A stretch of DNA of 64,000 nt, taken from the NCBI RefSeq assembly GCF_037137075.1, contig NZ_JBBBNV010000008.1, forward strand, positions 1-64,000. Reading direction: 5' to 3'. Numbering within the stretch: position 1 is the first letter of the stretch; each line of letters begins with the position of its first letter. Below the pieces are notes generated by a model, which worked only from the letters and a program-made list of their open reading frames with translations, was not told the DNA's origin and did no database searches. The DNA is from JBBBNV01 sp037137075 (GTDB taxonomy: Bacteria; Bacillota; Bacilli; Paenibacillales; NBRC-103111). Below, in pieces: positions 43,391 to 52,746 of this stretch. The translations under genes were made by a program, and so were the position numbers.

Positions 43391-44385
43391 CACATGATTC
43401 TCCGTTTCTTCAATAAGAATAAAAAGAACGGCGCGCCTAGTCCTGCGAGCAGAACACCAACGGGAAGCTCAATCGGGTCGAACCAGGAACGGGCGATCGT
43501 ATCTGCCAGCACAACAAGCATTGCTCCTCCGAGAATGGAATACGGAAGCAGGACACGGTAATCATCGCCAAGAATCAAGCGAATGGCGTGTGGAACGACG
43601 AGCCCGACGAAACCGACGAGTCCGGCGACACTGACGGCGGTACCGGCCAGGAAGGCAGATAACACAATAATGAAGAAGCGCTGCCGCTCAACCCTTTGAC
43701 CGAGCAGTTGGGCCGAATCATCACCCAGTAACAGCAAATTGGACGGCTTAATCGCCAAGAACGAGATAAGCAGGCCTGCTGCAGCATAAGGCAGCATAAA
43801 CTCCAGATGGTACCAGCTGCGACCGCTCAAGCCGCCGGCGAGCCAAGGCAGGACCGCCTGCACCCGGTCACTGTAAATCACCATAATCCCATTGGTAACT
43901 GCACCTAATAAAGCGTTAATCGCGACGCCGGCCAAAATGATTTTGAGCGGAGAAGCGCCTTTGTCCCAGGCAATCCCGTATATGATGAGAGCGGTTATAA
44001 ATGAGCCGACAAAGGCCGCAGCAGGCAGCAAATAGCTGTATTGCGGCAGGACAATCATCGCCATGATAGCAGCAAGGCCGCCGCCGGCGGAAACCCCGAT
44101 AATTCCGGGGTCGGCCAGCGGATTTTTCATAACGCCCTGGAGCAATGCGCCGGATGCCGCCAAGCAAGCTCCGACCAACAGGCCGATAATGACGCGCGGA
44201 AGCCTTAAGTTCATAATGATTTTTTCGTGCATCGGCTCGCTTTGACCGGTAAAAACGGCCCATATGTCGTGCAGTGAAATCGGCACGGAGCCGTAGGTTA
44301 AACCATAGAAGGAAATCAGAAGGAGCAGTATCGGAGCAACGGCTAAGGCGAACTTCCTTCTTCTGCTGCGTTGTTGTTTATTCAT
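43390..44385 (-). CDS. FecCD-type permease for haem/iron complex uptake
   Basis: A 331-residue membrane protein with about nine to ten helices. FecCD hallmarks are present: LRLPRVIIGLLVGACLAASG, ALLQGVMKNPLADPGIIGVS and VGFVGLVVPHAIRLILGDDY. It forms the homodimeric channel of the importer. It starts 4 bases after the binding-protein gene ends and overlaps the ATPase gene. It is a paralogue of the permease at 52747 in the other arm of the haem island. Confidence 0.92.
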   Translation of the reverse strand: MNKQQRSRRRKFALAVAPILLLLISFYGLTYGSVPISLHDIWAVFTGQSEPMHEKIIMNLRLPRVIIGLLVGACLAASGALLQGVMKNPLADPGIIGVSAGGGLAAIMAMIVLPQYSYLLPAAAFVGSFITALIIYGIAWDKGASPLKIILAGVAINALLGAVTNGIMVIYSDRVQAVLPWLAGGLSGRSWYHLEFMLPYAAAGLLISFLAIKPSNLLLLGDDSAQLLGQRVERQRFFIIVLSAFLAGTAVSVAGLVGFVGLVVPHAIRLILGDDYRVLLPYSILGGAMLVVLADTIARSWFDPIELPVGVLLAGLGAPFFLFLLKKRRIM

Positions 44386-44389
44386 TTCA

Positions 44390-45337
44390 TCACTTCACGG
44401 CTTGAAGCAGCTTGTTCATCGTATCCAGTGCATCAACAATTCTCGTCCCCGGATTCGTGCCGAACAGGTCAGAGGGAAGCACCTCAACGTGATTGTTTTT
44501 AACGGCATCGAGACTGTTCCAGGCCGCATTTTGCTGCATTTCCTTCAAGAAGCCTTCCTTCACTTTAGTTGTATCCCCGTGTGTCATAAGCAGTACGATT
44601 TGCGGATTGGATTTAATCATTTTTTCTGTGTTCAGCTGCGCGTATTGCGGATAGCTTTCCAGACTCGGGTAATCAGCGGCAATATTCTCACCGCCGGCCA
44701 GATTCAGTATGTCGCCGCTGAGTGAATTATTGAGTGCGGCCATGTATGTCCCAGGAGCGCCATAAACCATAAGAACTCGTACTTTGGACGGTCCCTGTGC
44801 GGCCTGAAGCTCCTTGACTTTTGTATCAATGGCTTGTGTCAGTTCATTAGCTTTGTCTGTCTGTTGAAGCATTTGGCCAAACAGCTGGATTTGCTTCTTT
44901 ATCTCTTCAATGGAGTTGGCATTGGTAAGTACCATTTTGGAACCGATGCCTTCCACCGAGGCAATATCCTTGGTATTCAGGGGATTGTTGCCGAGCACGA
45001 CATCAGGGCTGAGAGCCGCGATTTTTTCCAAGTCGATTCCGTGTGTCGATCCGACCTGCTGTACATCAGCAGCTTCCTTGACAGGAACAGGGGATGTGGA
45101 GGTTGGACGGCCTACGACCTTACTGCCAAGCGCATAAATAAGCTCCAATTCGCCGTTGCTGAGAGCAACGATGTTGTTCGGGACTTCCGGGAAGCTTACG
45201 GTACGCCCGGCGAAATCCTGGATAGTGTAAGAGTTTGCGCCAGAGCCGGCAGCTCCGGAAGTGGTTGGAGCGGTTGAACTGCAGCCGATTACTGCGCAGA
45301 GTAAAGCGGTCATTATTAGGAGTGTTAGCTTGTTCAT
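44390..45337 (-). CDS. Class-III substrate-binding lipoprotein, probably haem-binding (IsdE-like paralogue)
   Basis: A 315-residue lipoprotein (signal peptide, lipobox AVIGC near residue 19). It has two periplasmic-binding (Fe/B12 type) lobes. APGTYMAALNNSLSGDILNL strongly parallels the IsdE sequence at 51765. The IsdE axial His has a counterpart in LMTHGDTTK. At the position of the IsdE axial Met (VGNPM in the paralogue) this protein has His (VGSTH), so bis-His haem ligation is possible, by inference. It is the first gene of the four-gene minus-strand operon. GGAGGACC precedes the ATG, and a Fur-box-like sequence lies 75 bases upstream. Confidence 0.85.
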   Translation of the reverse strand: MNKLTLLIMTALLCAVIGCSSTAPTTSGAAGSGANSYTIQDFAGRTVSFPEVPNNIVALSNGELELIYALGSKVVGRPTSTSPVPVKEAADVQQVGSTHGIDLEKIAALSPDVVLGNNPLNTKDIASVEGIGSKMVLTNANSIEEIKKQIQLFGQMLQQTDKANELTQAIDTKVKELQAAQGPSKVRVLMVYGAPGTYMAALNNSLSGDILNLAGGENIAADYPSLESYPQYAQLNTEKMIKSNPQIVLLMTHGDTTKVKEGFLKEMQQNAAWNSLDAVKNNHVEVLPSDLFGTNPGTRIVDALDTMNKLLQAVK

Positions 45338-45410
45338 GAGGTCCTCCAGTCATTCATTTGTAGCCAAGTCATTCAGAATCCGAATAGGATAATCATATTA
45401 TGCAACTTTA

Positions 45411-45427
45411 TGATAATGAGAATCATT
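45411..45427 (-). promoter_or_regulatory. Fur box before the minus-strand haem operon
   Basis: TGATAATGAGAATCATT is a near-consensus Fur operator (inverted repeat of TGATAAT). It overlaps a plausible -35/-10 pair on the minus strand (TTCTCA, 16 bases, TAATAT), so iron-loaded Fur should block the operon. Confidence 0.8.
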
Positions 45428-45602
45428 GTTAACGATAATGAATATCAGTTTCAATGTCAATACAATATTTGGGGAATACGGAGCGGAAAATTTATTTTTT
45501 TTAGCGTTCCTCACCGGCATCAATGCAGTAGTTACGCCCGTTTTCCGTTTCTTTTTCAATAGGAAAGCGTTTACAAGAAAATTCAGTCAAGTTAAACACG
45601 GG

Positions 45603-45800
45603 TTGACAATCTTTCAAAAGGTAAGCTAATATCGTAACGTGATTTGTTGGATAGCAAATTATGACATGGAAAGCAGAGGTGTTGGTATGGCGCTGGCTTC
45701 TGTCTAGTCACTGCTGGTTCAGTTTATAGAGAGCAAACCATGACCACACAGCATAATGCAATCACCACATTGGTTTATCCAGCAAACAGCAAGAGGCTTT
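45603..45800 (+). ncRNA. Candidate small RNA between the two haem operons
   Basis: A good promoter (TTGACA at 45603-45608, 18-base spacer, TAATAT at 45627-45632) is followed by ~150 bases without a supported gene. TTTGTTGGATA (45643-45653) can pair with TATCCAGCAAA (45776-45786), with one G-U pair, closing a large stem. GGCTTTTTTTT follows directly, as at the end of an intrinsically terminated RNA. I recognise no known RNA family. A short 22-codon, Trp-rich frame starts at about 45660 but has no clear RBS. Confidence 0.4.
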
Positions 45801-45816
45801 TTTTTCAGTATTTAGT

Positions 45817-45833
45817 GAGAATAATTATCATTA
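45817..45833 (+). promoter_or_regulatory. Fur box 1 before the NEAT operon
   Basis: GAGAATAATTATCATTA, an A+T-rich inverted repeat close to the Fur consensus, about 100 bases before the NEAT gene start. Confidence 0.7.
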
Positions 45834-45852
45834 TTATTTTTTTCTTTGCAAT

Positions 45853-45869
45853 TGATAATAAGAATCATT
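45853..45869 (+). promoter_or_regulatory. Fur box 2 before the NEAT operon
   Basis: TGATAATAAGAATCATT differs from the box at 45411-45427 by a single base. Two boxes 36 bases apart suggest cooperative repression of the plus-strand haem operon. Confidence 0.78.
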
Positions 45870-45936
45870 GTCTATCGCTTGCATAGCCTTGTATTAAACC
45901 ATCACCCATCACGCTTGGCAAAGTAAAGGAGAAGAA

Positions 45937-46689
45937 ATGAGAATAAAGAAGCTGGTTCCGTCCTTTGTTTTATTGCTGTTTCTGCTAATGGCCTTCATGA
46001 TGCCCTCCGCTTTCGCGGCAGACACCTTGTCCGACGGCACGTATACGCTCAACTATACGGTGTTGAAGGCGGAGAACGACTCGGTTTCCATGGCCAATGA
46101 TTATTGGGAAAAACCGGCCCGAATTGTCGTCAAAAACGGCGAAATGACCATGCAAATGCGAGTAAATCACAGCAAATGGGTCACCGTCTTCAAAGTCGAG
46201 AGCAACGGCGGATTTGTTGATACAAAGGTTATCGGCACAGATGAAGCTGAAGATACCCGGGATGTGGAATTCGGCATTAAAGATATCTCGAGGCCGCTGG
46301 TTTCCAAAATCCATGTGACTGTAAAAGACATCGAATATGATCATGACTATACGATTCGCTTTAACTTTGACACCAAGAGTCTTAAACCAATCAGCGGCGG
46401 CGCGGCGGGTCAACCGGCTGCGGCAAGCGCTCCGGCAAACACGGCCTCCGAGAAGGCTTCCGCTCTTTCCCCGGCAGCGAAACAAGCCAACTCAAGCGCC
46501 GCGCCGGCCGCCAAATCCAATGCAGCCCCTGCCGCCGATGCCAAAGCAAAGCCTGAGGCAAGCGCCGGCAGTGCAGCTGCGGTGAGCAATCCGCAAACCG
46601 GCGATACAGCCCCGATTACAGGACTTATCGTCCTTGGCTTAGCGTCCTTGTTCTTCCTGGTCCGCAAATATAAGCCATTGAACCGGTAG
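45937..46689 (+). CDS. isdC: NEAT-domain haem-binding surface protein with NPQTG sortase signal (IsdC-like)
   Basis: A 250-residue cell-wall haem carrier. It has a signal peptide (about residues 1-27, FAA/DTLS) and one NEAT domain at about 30-150. The lip helix SMANDYWEKPA and the haem-ligand motif YDHDY followed by TIRF are both intact. An Ala/Pro/Lys-rich spacer follows (about 150-220). The C-terminus has NPQTGD, a hydrophobic stretch and RKYKPLNR, a sortase-B-type sorting signal. A sortase B gene lies at the end of the same gene run. AAAGGAGAAG precedes the ATG and two Fur boxes lie upstream. It should pass haem to IsdE. The single NEAT domain plus NPQT-type signal matches IsdC of Staphylococcus and Bacillus. 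Confidence 0.88.
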   Translation: MRIKKLVPSFVLLLFLLMAFMMPSAFAADTLSDGTYTLNYTVLKAENDSVSMANDYWEKPARIVVKNGEMTMQMRVNHSKWVTVFKVESNGGFVDTKVIGTDEAEDTRDVEFGIKDISRPLVSKIHVTVKDIEYDHDYTIRFNFDTKSLKPISGGAAGQPAAASAPANTASEKASALSPAAKQANSSAAPAAKSNAAPAADAKAKPEASAGSAAAVSNPQTGDTAPITGLIVLGLASLFFLVRKYKPLNR

Positions 46690-46860
46690 AATTGCGATAT
46701 AGAAGGCCTAGGTCTACAAGTCAGGCCATACAGGACTGGTTGTAAAAGGGATTAGGGTAGCGGTGCAGAGAGGAAGCTTCCCCCTACAGCGGTTACCCTT
46801 GCCGCTTTTAATATTTATACAGTACACATGAATTGTTTGTTGAGAAGAGAAGGGAGAGTT

Positions 46861-49800
46861 TTGGTTTTGGGGACGAGGTTAAAAAAGTGGTTATCTGCGT
46901 TTATGATGGTCTGCGTTCTGTTGTCGACCATTCAAATTCCGTTTGTCAGTGCAGCCGATACATGGGATGACGGACTTTATAGTATTGATTACCGGGTCTA
47001 TAAGGACGGTACAACCGAAGGATCGGTGATGGAAACCTATTCAGTACGGCGTGCCGTACTTGAAGTGAAAAACGGTCAAACTTACATCTACACCTACCTC
47101 GATAACAGTGATTGGACCAAAAGCCTGCAAACGGATACGAGCGCGAATGGAACCAAGGTTTATCAGGATACAGAACGGGTTATCCCGGATACGAAGCTTG
47201 CCACCATTACAAGCGGTTCCGTTCCCTATGATTGGAATGGCCGGATTGATAAATTTCTAGTGCCGGATTTGTCGAAAAAATTGAATTCCTATATGCACAT
47301 TAAAATACCGGATGGAGTATTACCATTCGAGTATGACAACTATTACACCGTTCAATACGCTTTCGACCTTACAAGCGTGCTTCCTTTGAACACCGGTCTT
47401 GCCTTGAATGATGCAATTTCCCAAGCAAAAACAAGATATGACAGCACTGCTACAGGCACTACCGGGGGAACCTTCCTGAAAGCAACCCGGACCGGACTGA
47501 ATTCCGCTATTACATTTGCACAAGTTATTGCGGCTAATTCAAGCATCACGCCAGAACAAACAGCAGTCACTTCATACATCGTTCAAGCGGCTCTGAAATA
47601 TTACAATGATTCTGAAATTAAGCCTGTTAGCCGAACAGGGCTTACAGCCAAAATCGGTGAAGCACAAACAGTCTTCAATACCACCGCTGAAGGAACGCTG
47701 AACGGTCAATATTCCACAGCTTCCCGAAGCGCGCTTCAAACGGCAATTACTACTGCCAAAGCCGTTGAGGCCAATAACGATGCATCACCGCAGGAAGTTA
47801 TTGATGCGGAAGCGGCATTGCAGGCGGCTCTGACCGTTTATCTTGCTTCGGTGATTACGTTCTCCTTGTCCGACGGCGTGTACAGCATCGACTTTACGGC
47901 GCTGGACAGCACAAAAGAAAAGGCATCCTCCATGGATTCTTACCTTTTCAAAGCAGCTAAGCTGACTGCCAATCAGGGAAGTAAGAAGGTATCCTTTACG
48001 GTAAAAGACAGTGATATCGTTACCGGCTTTAAAGTGAAAGTAAATGATGAATGGATTAGTTCCACAGTCTTAAGTACAGATGTATCTACGAATACAAGAG
48101 TTATTGAATTCCCGGTTACCGATAGCGATTTGACCGATTACACCTATGCTCAGGTACATATCTCGACTGTAGCTGGCGGGACAGCGTATGAGAAAGACCA
48201 TGATATTTATTTGAAGTTCGATACAGCCAGCATCGCCAAGTATATTGCTGACGGAACCTACAGCTTTAATTTTACAGCGATGCATGCGACAAAAGAGCAA
48301 ACCTCCAGCATGAATTCGTATTTTAATAAGCCAGGACAATTAACGGTTCAGCAGGGCAAAAGAATTGTAACGGCCGTGATTAATAACCATACAACGGTAC
48401 CGATTTTCAAAGTAGAGCAAAATGGAGTGCTGACCGATACTTCGGTCATCAGTATCGATACAGTGGCAAATACAAGGACTGTTCAATTTGAGGTTCAAGA
48501 TTTGGACACCCCTGTAAATGCGATGGTGCATATATCGACAATGGCCAACGGCAGCCCTTACGAAATGGATCACAACCTCCGTCTCAAGTTTGATTCGAAC
48601 CTTGGCCAGCCTATTGCATCTGCAATTTTAACCGGCCCTTTGAATGTGAGCTACGGAGCACAATTCAAACTGAATTATAAGCTTACAGGCGTCACTGACA
48701 GTGTTTATGAAAATGTATATCAGCACCAGTTCACAGTAGCTTATGATCCAAGCAAGCTTACATTCTCCAAGGCAGCCTCCGTGCTTACAACGGGGAAACT
48801 GACTGTAACGACGACGGAGGCCGTGCCGGGAACAGTTCAAGTTACAGCACAAAGCGCGGCAGACTTGACGACCAATAGCAGATTTATTGATTTGACGTTT
48901 ACTGCGAAATCAGTCACAGAATCAACCTATGCGGTTGTTTACTTGAACGATGTTTACGCCATTAGCCGTCCGGATAATTCCTTGTCATTTCCTAATATTG
49001 CACATAGTGTCAACATCCTGGTTCCAGTAACTAAAGATGCGCTCAATACCTTCATTGCAACGGCAGAAGCTGCCTACAACAACGCAGTGGAAGGAGCTGC
49101 AATCGGCGAATATCCTGCAGGCGCGAAAGCGACGCTGCAAGCCGCCATTCAGTCGGCTCAAACGGTAGCAAGCAGCTCGGCTGCGACGCAAGCGCAAGTA
49201 AACCAGGCGCTGACAGCCTTGCAAACTGCTTATGCCGCCTTCCAGGCATCTGCAATCAAGCCGATTAACCCGGATGATCTGCAGAACGGAATTTATAAAA
49301 TTAATTTTAGTGTTCTTCAGAACGGAACAACCAAAACCTCTGTGATGGACAGCTATACCAAGCATCCGGCCAAGCTGACTGTAGCAGACGGCAAATACAA
49401 GATTGAGCTGACGCTGACAAACAGCGACTGGATTAAGCAGCTGCAAGTAGAGAAGAACGGGGTACTGACAGACGTAGACATTGTAACGGCGGATACGGTA
49501 GTTGGAACAGCGGTATCGAACGGTTTGACGTACAACGTGTATGAAAGAGCGGTGTCTTTCGACGTTGACAATTTGTCTTCGGCTCTAAACGCATATACGC
49601 ATATTAAAATTCCGGATGGCATATTGCCGTTCCCTTACGACAACAGCTACCAGGTCCAGTTCCAATTCGACAAAAGCAGCATTGTTTGGTTTGACACTTC
49701 GACTCCTGTAAATCCAGGAACGGTGCTCGATACGGGCAGCTATACCTTTAACCTGACGTCCTCTGACGACACAGAAGCGTTGAACACCTATCTGACAGGC

Positions 49801-51657
49801 TCAGGAACGATTAAGGCCCAAAATCAGAAGCATATCGTTACCATTACAGCCAAAAGCGGCGTAACGATTACCAAACTGCAGAAGTTGAATGCCGACAACA
49901 CAACGGAAGACATTTACCCGCTGACTACAACGGCAGCGAAGCAAAACGGATGGGTGCAGGTCTTGGCCACGGATTCGACGGCCAGCACAACAAGCTACCA
50001 GTTCGAGCTTGATGATATGGCCTCCACGTACATTGTGAATACATTTGTAACGAAGGATAATGCATCTGAGGTGCATACGTTCAAAATCGCATTCGCGAAT
50101 ATTCAGGCTTCCACAACTACGAACCCGGGAACGGGCGGAAGCAGCAGTGGAGGTAGTGGCGGCAGTGGCGGAACCGCTACACCAGTAACGAAGAAATATA
50201 GCATCAACTACAAAATTTTGAAATACGGAACAACTCAAAGCTCCGTTATGCAGAGCTATGTTGTCACGCCAGGTGTGTTGCGTGTAGAAGGCAGCCAGAA
50301 ATACCTTTCCTTCACATTGAAGCAAAGCAAAGAAATTACTGATTTCAAAGTGGAGCAGGATGGCAGCTTGTCCGCAGTCAGCGTAGTGAGTGAGGATGAA
50401 GAAAAAAATACCCGGGTTGTGGAATTCCCGTTCCCGGATCTGTCGGCGACTGTAAATGGATGGGTCAAAATTGATTGGCCAGCTATGAATTACTTCCATG
50501 AATACGACATTCAAATCCAGGTCGATGAATCCAGCATGAAGCTTCTCTCCGACGGTTCGTCTACGAAAGGCGGCAGTGGCGGGACATCGGTTACCATTAA
50601 CGGCAAAGAGCTTGTCAATGGCGACTACAATATGGATTTCTCGATTTTGGAGCACAACAACATTTCCAAGAAATCGTTCCTGAACGATTATATGCTTCAC
50701 CCGGCCAGATTGACGATTCGAGGCGGCAGTAACCTGTACGTTTCGTTCATGACCAACCAAGGGAATCAAATTACGGATTTCAAATTAGAGAAAAACGGCA
50801 AGCTGACCGCTCCAATCGCAATCAGCCATTTGAATCCTGATGATAATACCCAGGTGTATCAGTTTGAAGTGGAGGATTTGGAGAAGAAGCTGGAGGCTCA
50901 AGTGCGGCTGCAGGATGGCACAACTCACGACATTCAGGTTACGTTCGATACGAGCACTATTCAGGTTCGTGAAGGACAGCAGCCGGATAACGGCGAGCCT
51001 GGGCCGGGAACTGTTAGCCTGACGGATATTCAAGACCACTGGGCGAAAGCGAACATTGAGAAAGCAGTCGACCTTGGCATCGTCAACGGCTATGGTGATG
51101 CGACATTCCGTCCAAATGATGAGGTTAGCCGTGCAGAATTCACGATCATGATTAGCCGTGCGCTGAGATTGAACGGCGACCCGGCGGACCTGAGCTATGA
51201 CGATTTGGACTCGATTCCACTGTGGGTGCAGCCATACCTGCAGCAGGCAGTTAGTGCAGGAATTATCGGCAGCTACGAGGACAATACATTCCGCAGCGAT
51301 CGTCAAATCAGCCGTGCGGAAATCGCGGCGATCATTGCCCGCGCGCTTAAGCTGACGACCGAGGCCAATGCCGGACTTTCTTTTGCAGATGCAGACGATA
51401 TTCCGAACTGGGCCAAAATTTATGTGGTTGCTGCAGCCAATACCGGATTGATTAACGGAAGAGATAACAATTTGTTCGCTCCACAAGCCAACGCGACACG
51501 CGCGGAGGCCGTGACCTTAATCGTATCCATGCTGAATCACATTCAAGCACAACAAGCTCTGGCGGACGCCCAAAAAGCAGCGGAAGCCTCAACAGATGAA
51601 GCCCCAGCCGCTGACCAACAGGACAACACCGAAACAGCACAGACTGACGCAGAGTAA
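46861..51657 (+). CDS. Giant SLH-anchored surface protein with seven NEAT-like domains
   Basis: About 1598 residues with a signal peptide (LKKWLSAFMMVCVLLSTIQI ... VSA). Domains in order (approximate residues): NEAT1 35-175, two FIVAR-like helical repeats 178-330, NEAT2 334-458, NEAT3 460-578, a cohesin-like beta domain 582-720, a third FIVAR-like repeat 722-800, NEAT4 803-943, NEAT5 953-1083, a Gly/Ser linker, NEAT6 1108-1235, NEAT7 1246-1372, and three SLH repeats 1383-1560 (DHWAKANIEKAVDLGIVNGY, TRAEAVTLI). Only NEAT1 (YDNYY) and NEAT4 (YDNSY) keep the YxxxY haem-ligand pair. The others have KDHDI, MDHNL or similar. Likely role: capture of haem or haemoproteins at the S-layer. The start is probably TTG 46861 after AAGGGAGAG; an ATG at 46828 lacks an SD. 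Confidence 0.85.
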   Translation: MVLGTRLKKWLSAFMMVCVLLSTIQIPFVSAADTWDDGLYSIDYRVYKDGTTEGSVMETYSVRRAVLEVKNGQTYIYTYLDNSDWTKSLQTDTSANGTKVYQDTERVIPDTKLATITSGSVPYDWNGRIDKFLVPDLSKKLNSYMHIKIPDGVLPFEYDNYYTVQYAFDLTSVLPLNTGLALNDAISQAKTRYDSTATGTTGGTFLKATRTGLNSAITFAQVIAANSSITPEQTAVTSYIVQAALKYYNDSEIKPVSRTGLTAKIGEAQTVFNTTAEGTLNGQYSTASRSALQTAITTAKAVEANNDASPQEVIDAEAALQAALTVYLASVITFSLSDGVYSIDFTALDSTKEKASSMDSYLFKAAKLTANQGSKKVSFTVKDSDIVTGFKVKVNDEWISSTVLSTDVSTNTRVIEFPVTDSDLTDYTYAQVHISTVAGGTAYEKDHDIYLKFDTASIAKYIADGTYSFNFTAMHATKEQTSSMNSYFNKPGQLTVQQGKRIVTAVINNHTTVPIFKVEQNGVLTDTSVISIDTVANTRTVQFEVQDLDTPVNAMVHISTMANGSPYEMDHNLRLKFDSNLGQPIASAILTGPLNVSYGAQFKLNYKLTGVTDSVYENVYQHQFTVAYDPSKLTFSKAASVLTTGKLTVTTTEAVPGTVQVTAQSAADLTTNSRFIDLTFTAKSVTESTYAVVYLNDVYAISRPDNSLSFPNIAHSVNILVPVTKDALNTFIATAEAAYNNAVEGAAIGEYPAGAKATLQAAIQSAQTVASSSAATQAQVNQALTALQTAYAAFQASAIKPINPDDLQNGIYKINFSVLQNGTTKTSVMDSYTKHPAKLTVADGKYKIELTLTNSDWIKQLQVEKNGVLTDVDIVTADTVVGTAVSNGLTYNVYERAVSFDVDNLSSALNAYTHIKIPDGILPFPYDNSYQVQFQFDKSSIVWFDTSTPVNPGTVLDTGSYTFNLTSSDDTEALNTYLTGSGTIKAQNQKHIVTITAKSGVTITKLQKLNADNTTEDIYPLTTTAAKQNGWVQVLATDSTASTTSYQFELDDMASTYIVNTFVTKDNASEVHTFKIAFANIQASTTTNPGTGGSSSGGSGGSGGTATPVTKKYSINYKILKYGTTQSSVMQSYVVTPGVLRVEGSQKYLSFTLKQSKEITDFKVEQDGSLSAVSVVSEDEEKNTRVVEFPFPDLSATVNGWVKIDWPAMNYFHEYDIQIQVDESSMKLLSDGSSTKGGSGGTSVTINGKELVNGDYNMDFSILEHNNISKKSFLNDYMLHPARLTIRGGSNLYVSFMTNQGNQITDFKLEKNGKLTAPIAISHLNPDDNTQVYQFEVEDLEKKLEAQVRLQDGTTHDIQVTFDTSTIQVREGQQPDNGEPGPGTVSLTDIQDHWAKANIEKAVDLGIVNGYGDATFRPNDEVSRAEFTIMISRALRLNGDPADLSYDDLDSIPLWVQPYLQQAVSAGIIGSYEDNTFRSDRQISRAEIAAIIARALKLTTEANAGLSFADADDIPNWAKIYVVAAANTGLINGRDNNLFAPQANATRAEAVTLIVSMLNHIQAQQALADAQKAAEASTDEAPAADQQDNTETAQTDAE

Positions 51658-51764
51658 TGTTCATTCACGGGGATGCCGGGCAACTGGCGTCCTTCGTGAT
51701 TTTGAGCCGGGCTCCATGGCATTTTACGGTGATAGTATGAAAATGAAAGGAGCTTGAATTCCTC

Positions 51765-52646
51765 ATGCCTACATTGAAATCTACCGCAATGGCTTTGGCA
51801 TTGTCACTGCTCATTGCCGGCTGCTCGGTCCAGGCTGGTGAGCCTGCTCAGGAAGCGCAAGCGGCGGATCACGATCTTCGCCTGGTCTCCACAACGGTGG
51901 CGGTCACGGAAATTACGGATGCGCTGGAGCTCGATTTGATTGGAATTCCGAAGAGTGTAAAAACGCTCCCTAAGCGTTACGACGGATTGCTTGAGGTCGG
52001 CAATCCGATGGCCCCTGACATGGAGCTTGTAAAATCGCTAAATCCGACGGAAGTGCTTTCGGTGACTACGCTGCAATATGATTTGGAACCGAACTTTACG
52101 AATGCCCAGGTCCCCGTCAGCTTTTTGAATCTGACCAGCGTTGATGAAATGAATAAGGCCATCGTATCCTTGGGCCAGAAATACGGCCGGGAGAAACAGG
52201 CCCAGGCTGTTGTAGGCAAATACAGCGATAAAGTAGCGGAGATCAAAAAGAAAATCGAAGGCAAGAACCAGCCAAGCGTGCTGATTTTATTAGGGGTTCC
52301 CGGCAGCTATCTGGTGGCTACGGAAAATTCCTATATCGGCGATTTGGTCAAAATTGCCGGAGGCCAAAATATTGTTCAAGGTGAGTCTGTAGAGTATTTG
52401 GCTTCCAACACCGAATACCTGCAGCAGTCGAATCCGGATATTATTTTGAGAGCTGCGCACGGTATGCCGGAAGAGGTCGTTAAGATGTTCGACAAGGAGT
52501 TCAAGAAAAACGACATCTGGAAGCATTTTGATGCGGTCAAGTATAATCGGGTGTACGATTTGGAAGAACGTTTGTTTGGAACTACGGGCAATCTGGCCGC
52601 CATTGAGGCGCTGGATGAGCTGATGAAGATGATGTATCCGGAATAA
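51765..52646 (+). CDS. isdE: Haem-binding lipoprotein of the Isd ABC transporter
   Basis: A 293-residue lipoprotein (LLIAGC lipobox) that receives haem from NEAT proteins. Both IsdE haem ligands have counterparts: Met in VGNPMAPDMELVKSL and His in RAAHGMPEEVVKMF. Long stretches match the family (LLGVPGSYLVATENSYIGDL, KNDIWKHFDAVKYNRVYDLE). AAAGGAGCTT precedes the ATG. It is followed by the permease, ATPase and sortase B genes on the same strand, apparently one operon. Confidence 0.92.
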   Translation: MPTLKSTAMALALSLLIAGCSVQAGEPAQEAQAADHDLRLVSTTVAVTEITDALELDLIGIPKSVKTLPKRYDGLLEVGNPMAPDMELVKSLNPTEVLSVTTLQYDLEPNFTNAQVPVSFLNLTSVDEMNKAIVSLGQKYGREKQAQAVVGKYSDKVAEIKKKIEGKNQPSVLILLGVPGSYLVATENSYIGDLVKIAGGQNIVQGESVEYLASNTEYLQQSNPDIILRAAHGMPEEVVKMFDKEFKKNDIWKHFDAVKYNRVYDLEERLFGTTGNLAAIEALDELMKMMYPE

Positions 52647-52746
52647 TGGGTCCCGGAGCTGCAATTGGTTTATTTACCGCACTGTACGGCCCAATATATT
52701 TGGAATCATGCCGTAAAGGCGCTATTCTTCTAATCGGGGAACGAGT

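Noticed and set aside
45426..45629. A 67-codon plus-strand open frame in the haem intergenic region.
   Set aside because: It has no SD, overlaps the Fur box end and the promoter of the candidate RNA, and resembles no protein.
45739..45885. A 48-codon open frame rich in Ile/Phe (MTTQHNAITTLVYPANSKRL ...) before the NEAT gene.
   Set aside because: It lacks a ribosome-binding site, and its membrane-like stretch is produced by the A+T-rich Fur boxes it overlaps. The region is better explained as regulatory DNA.
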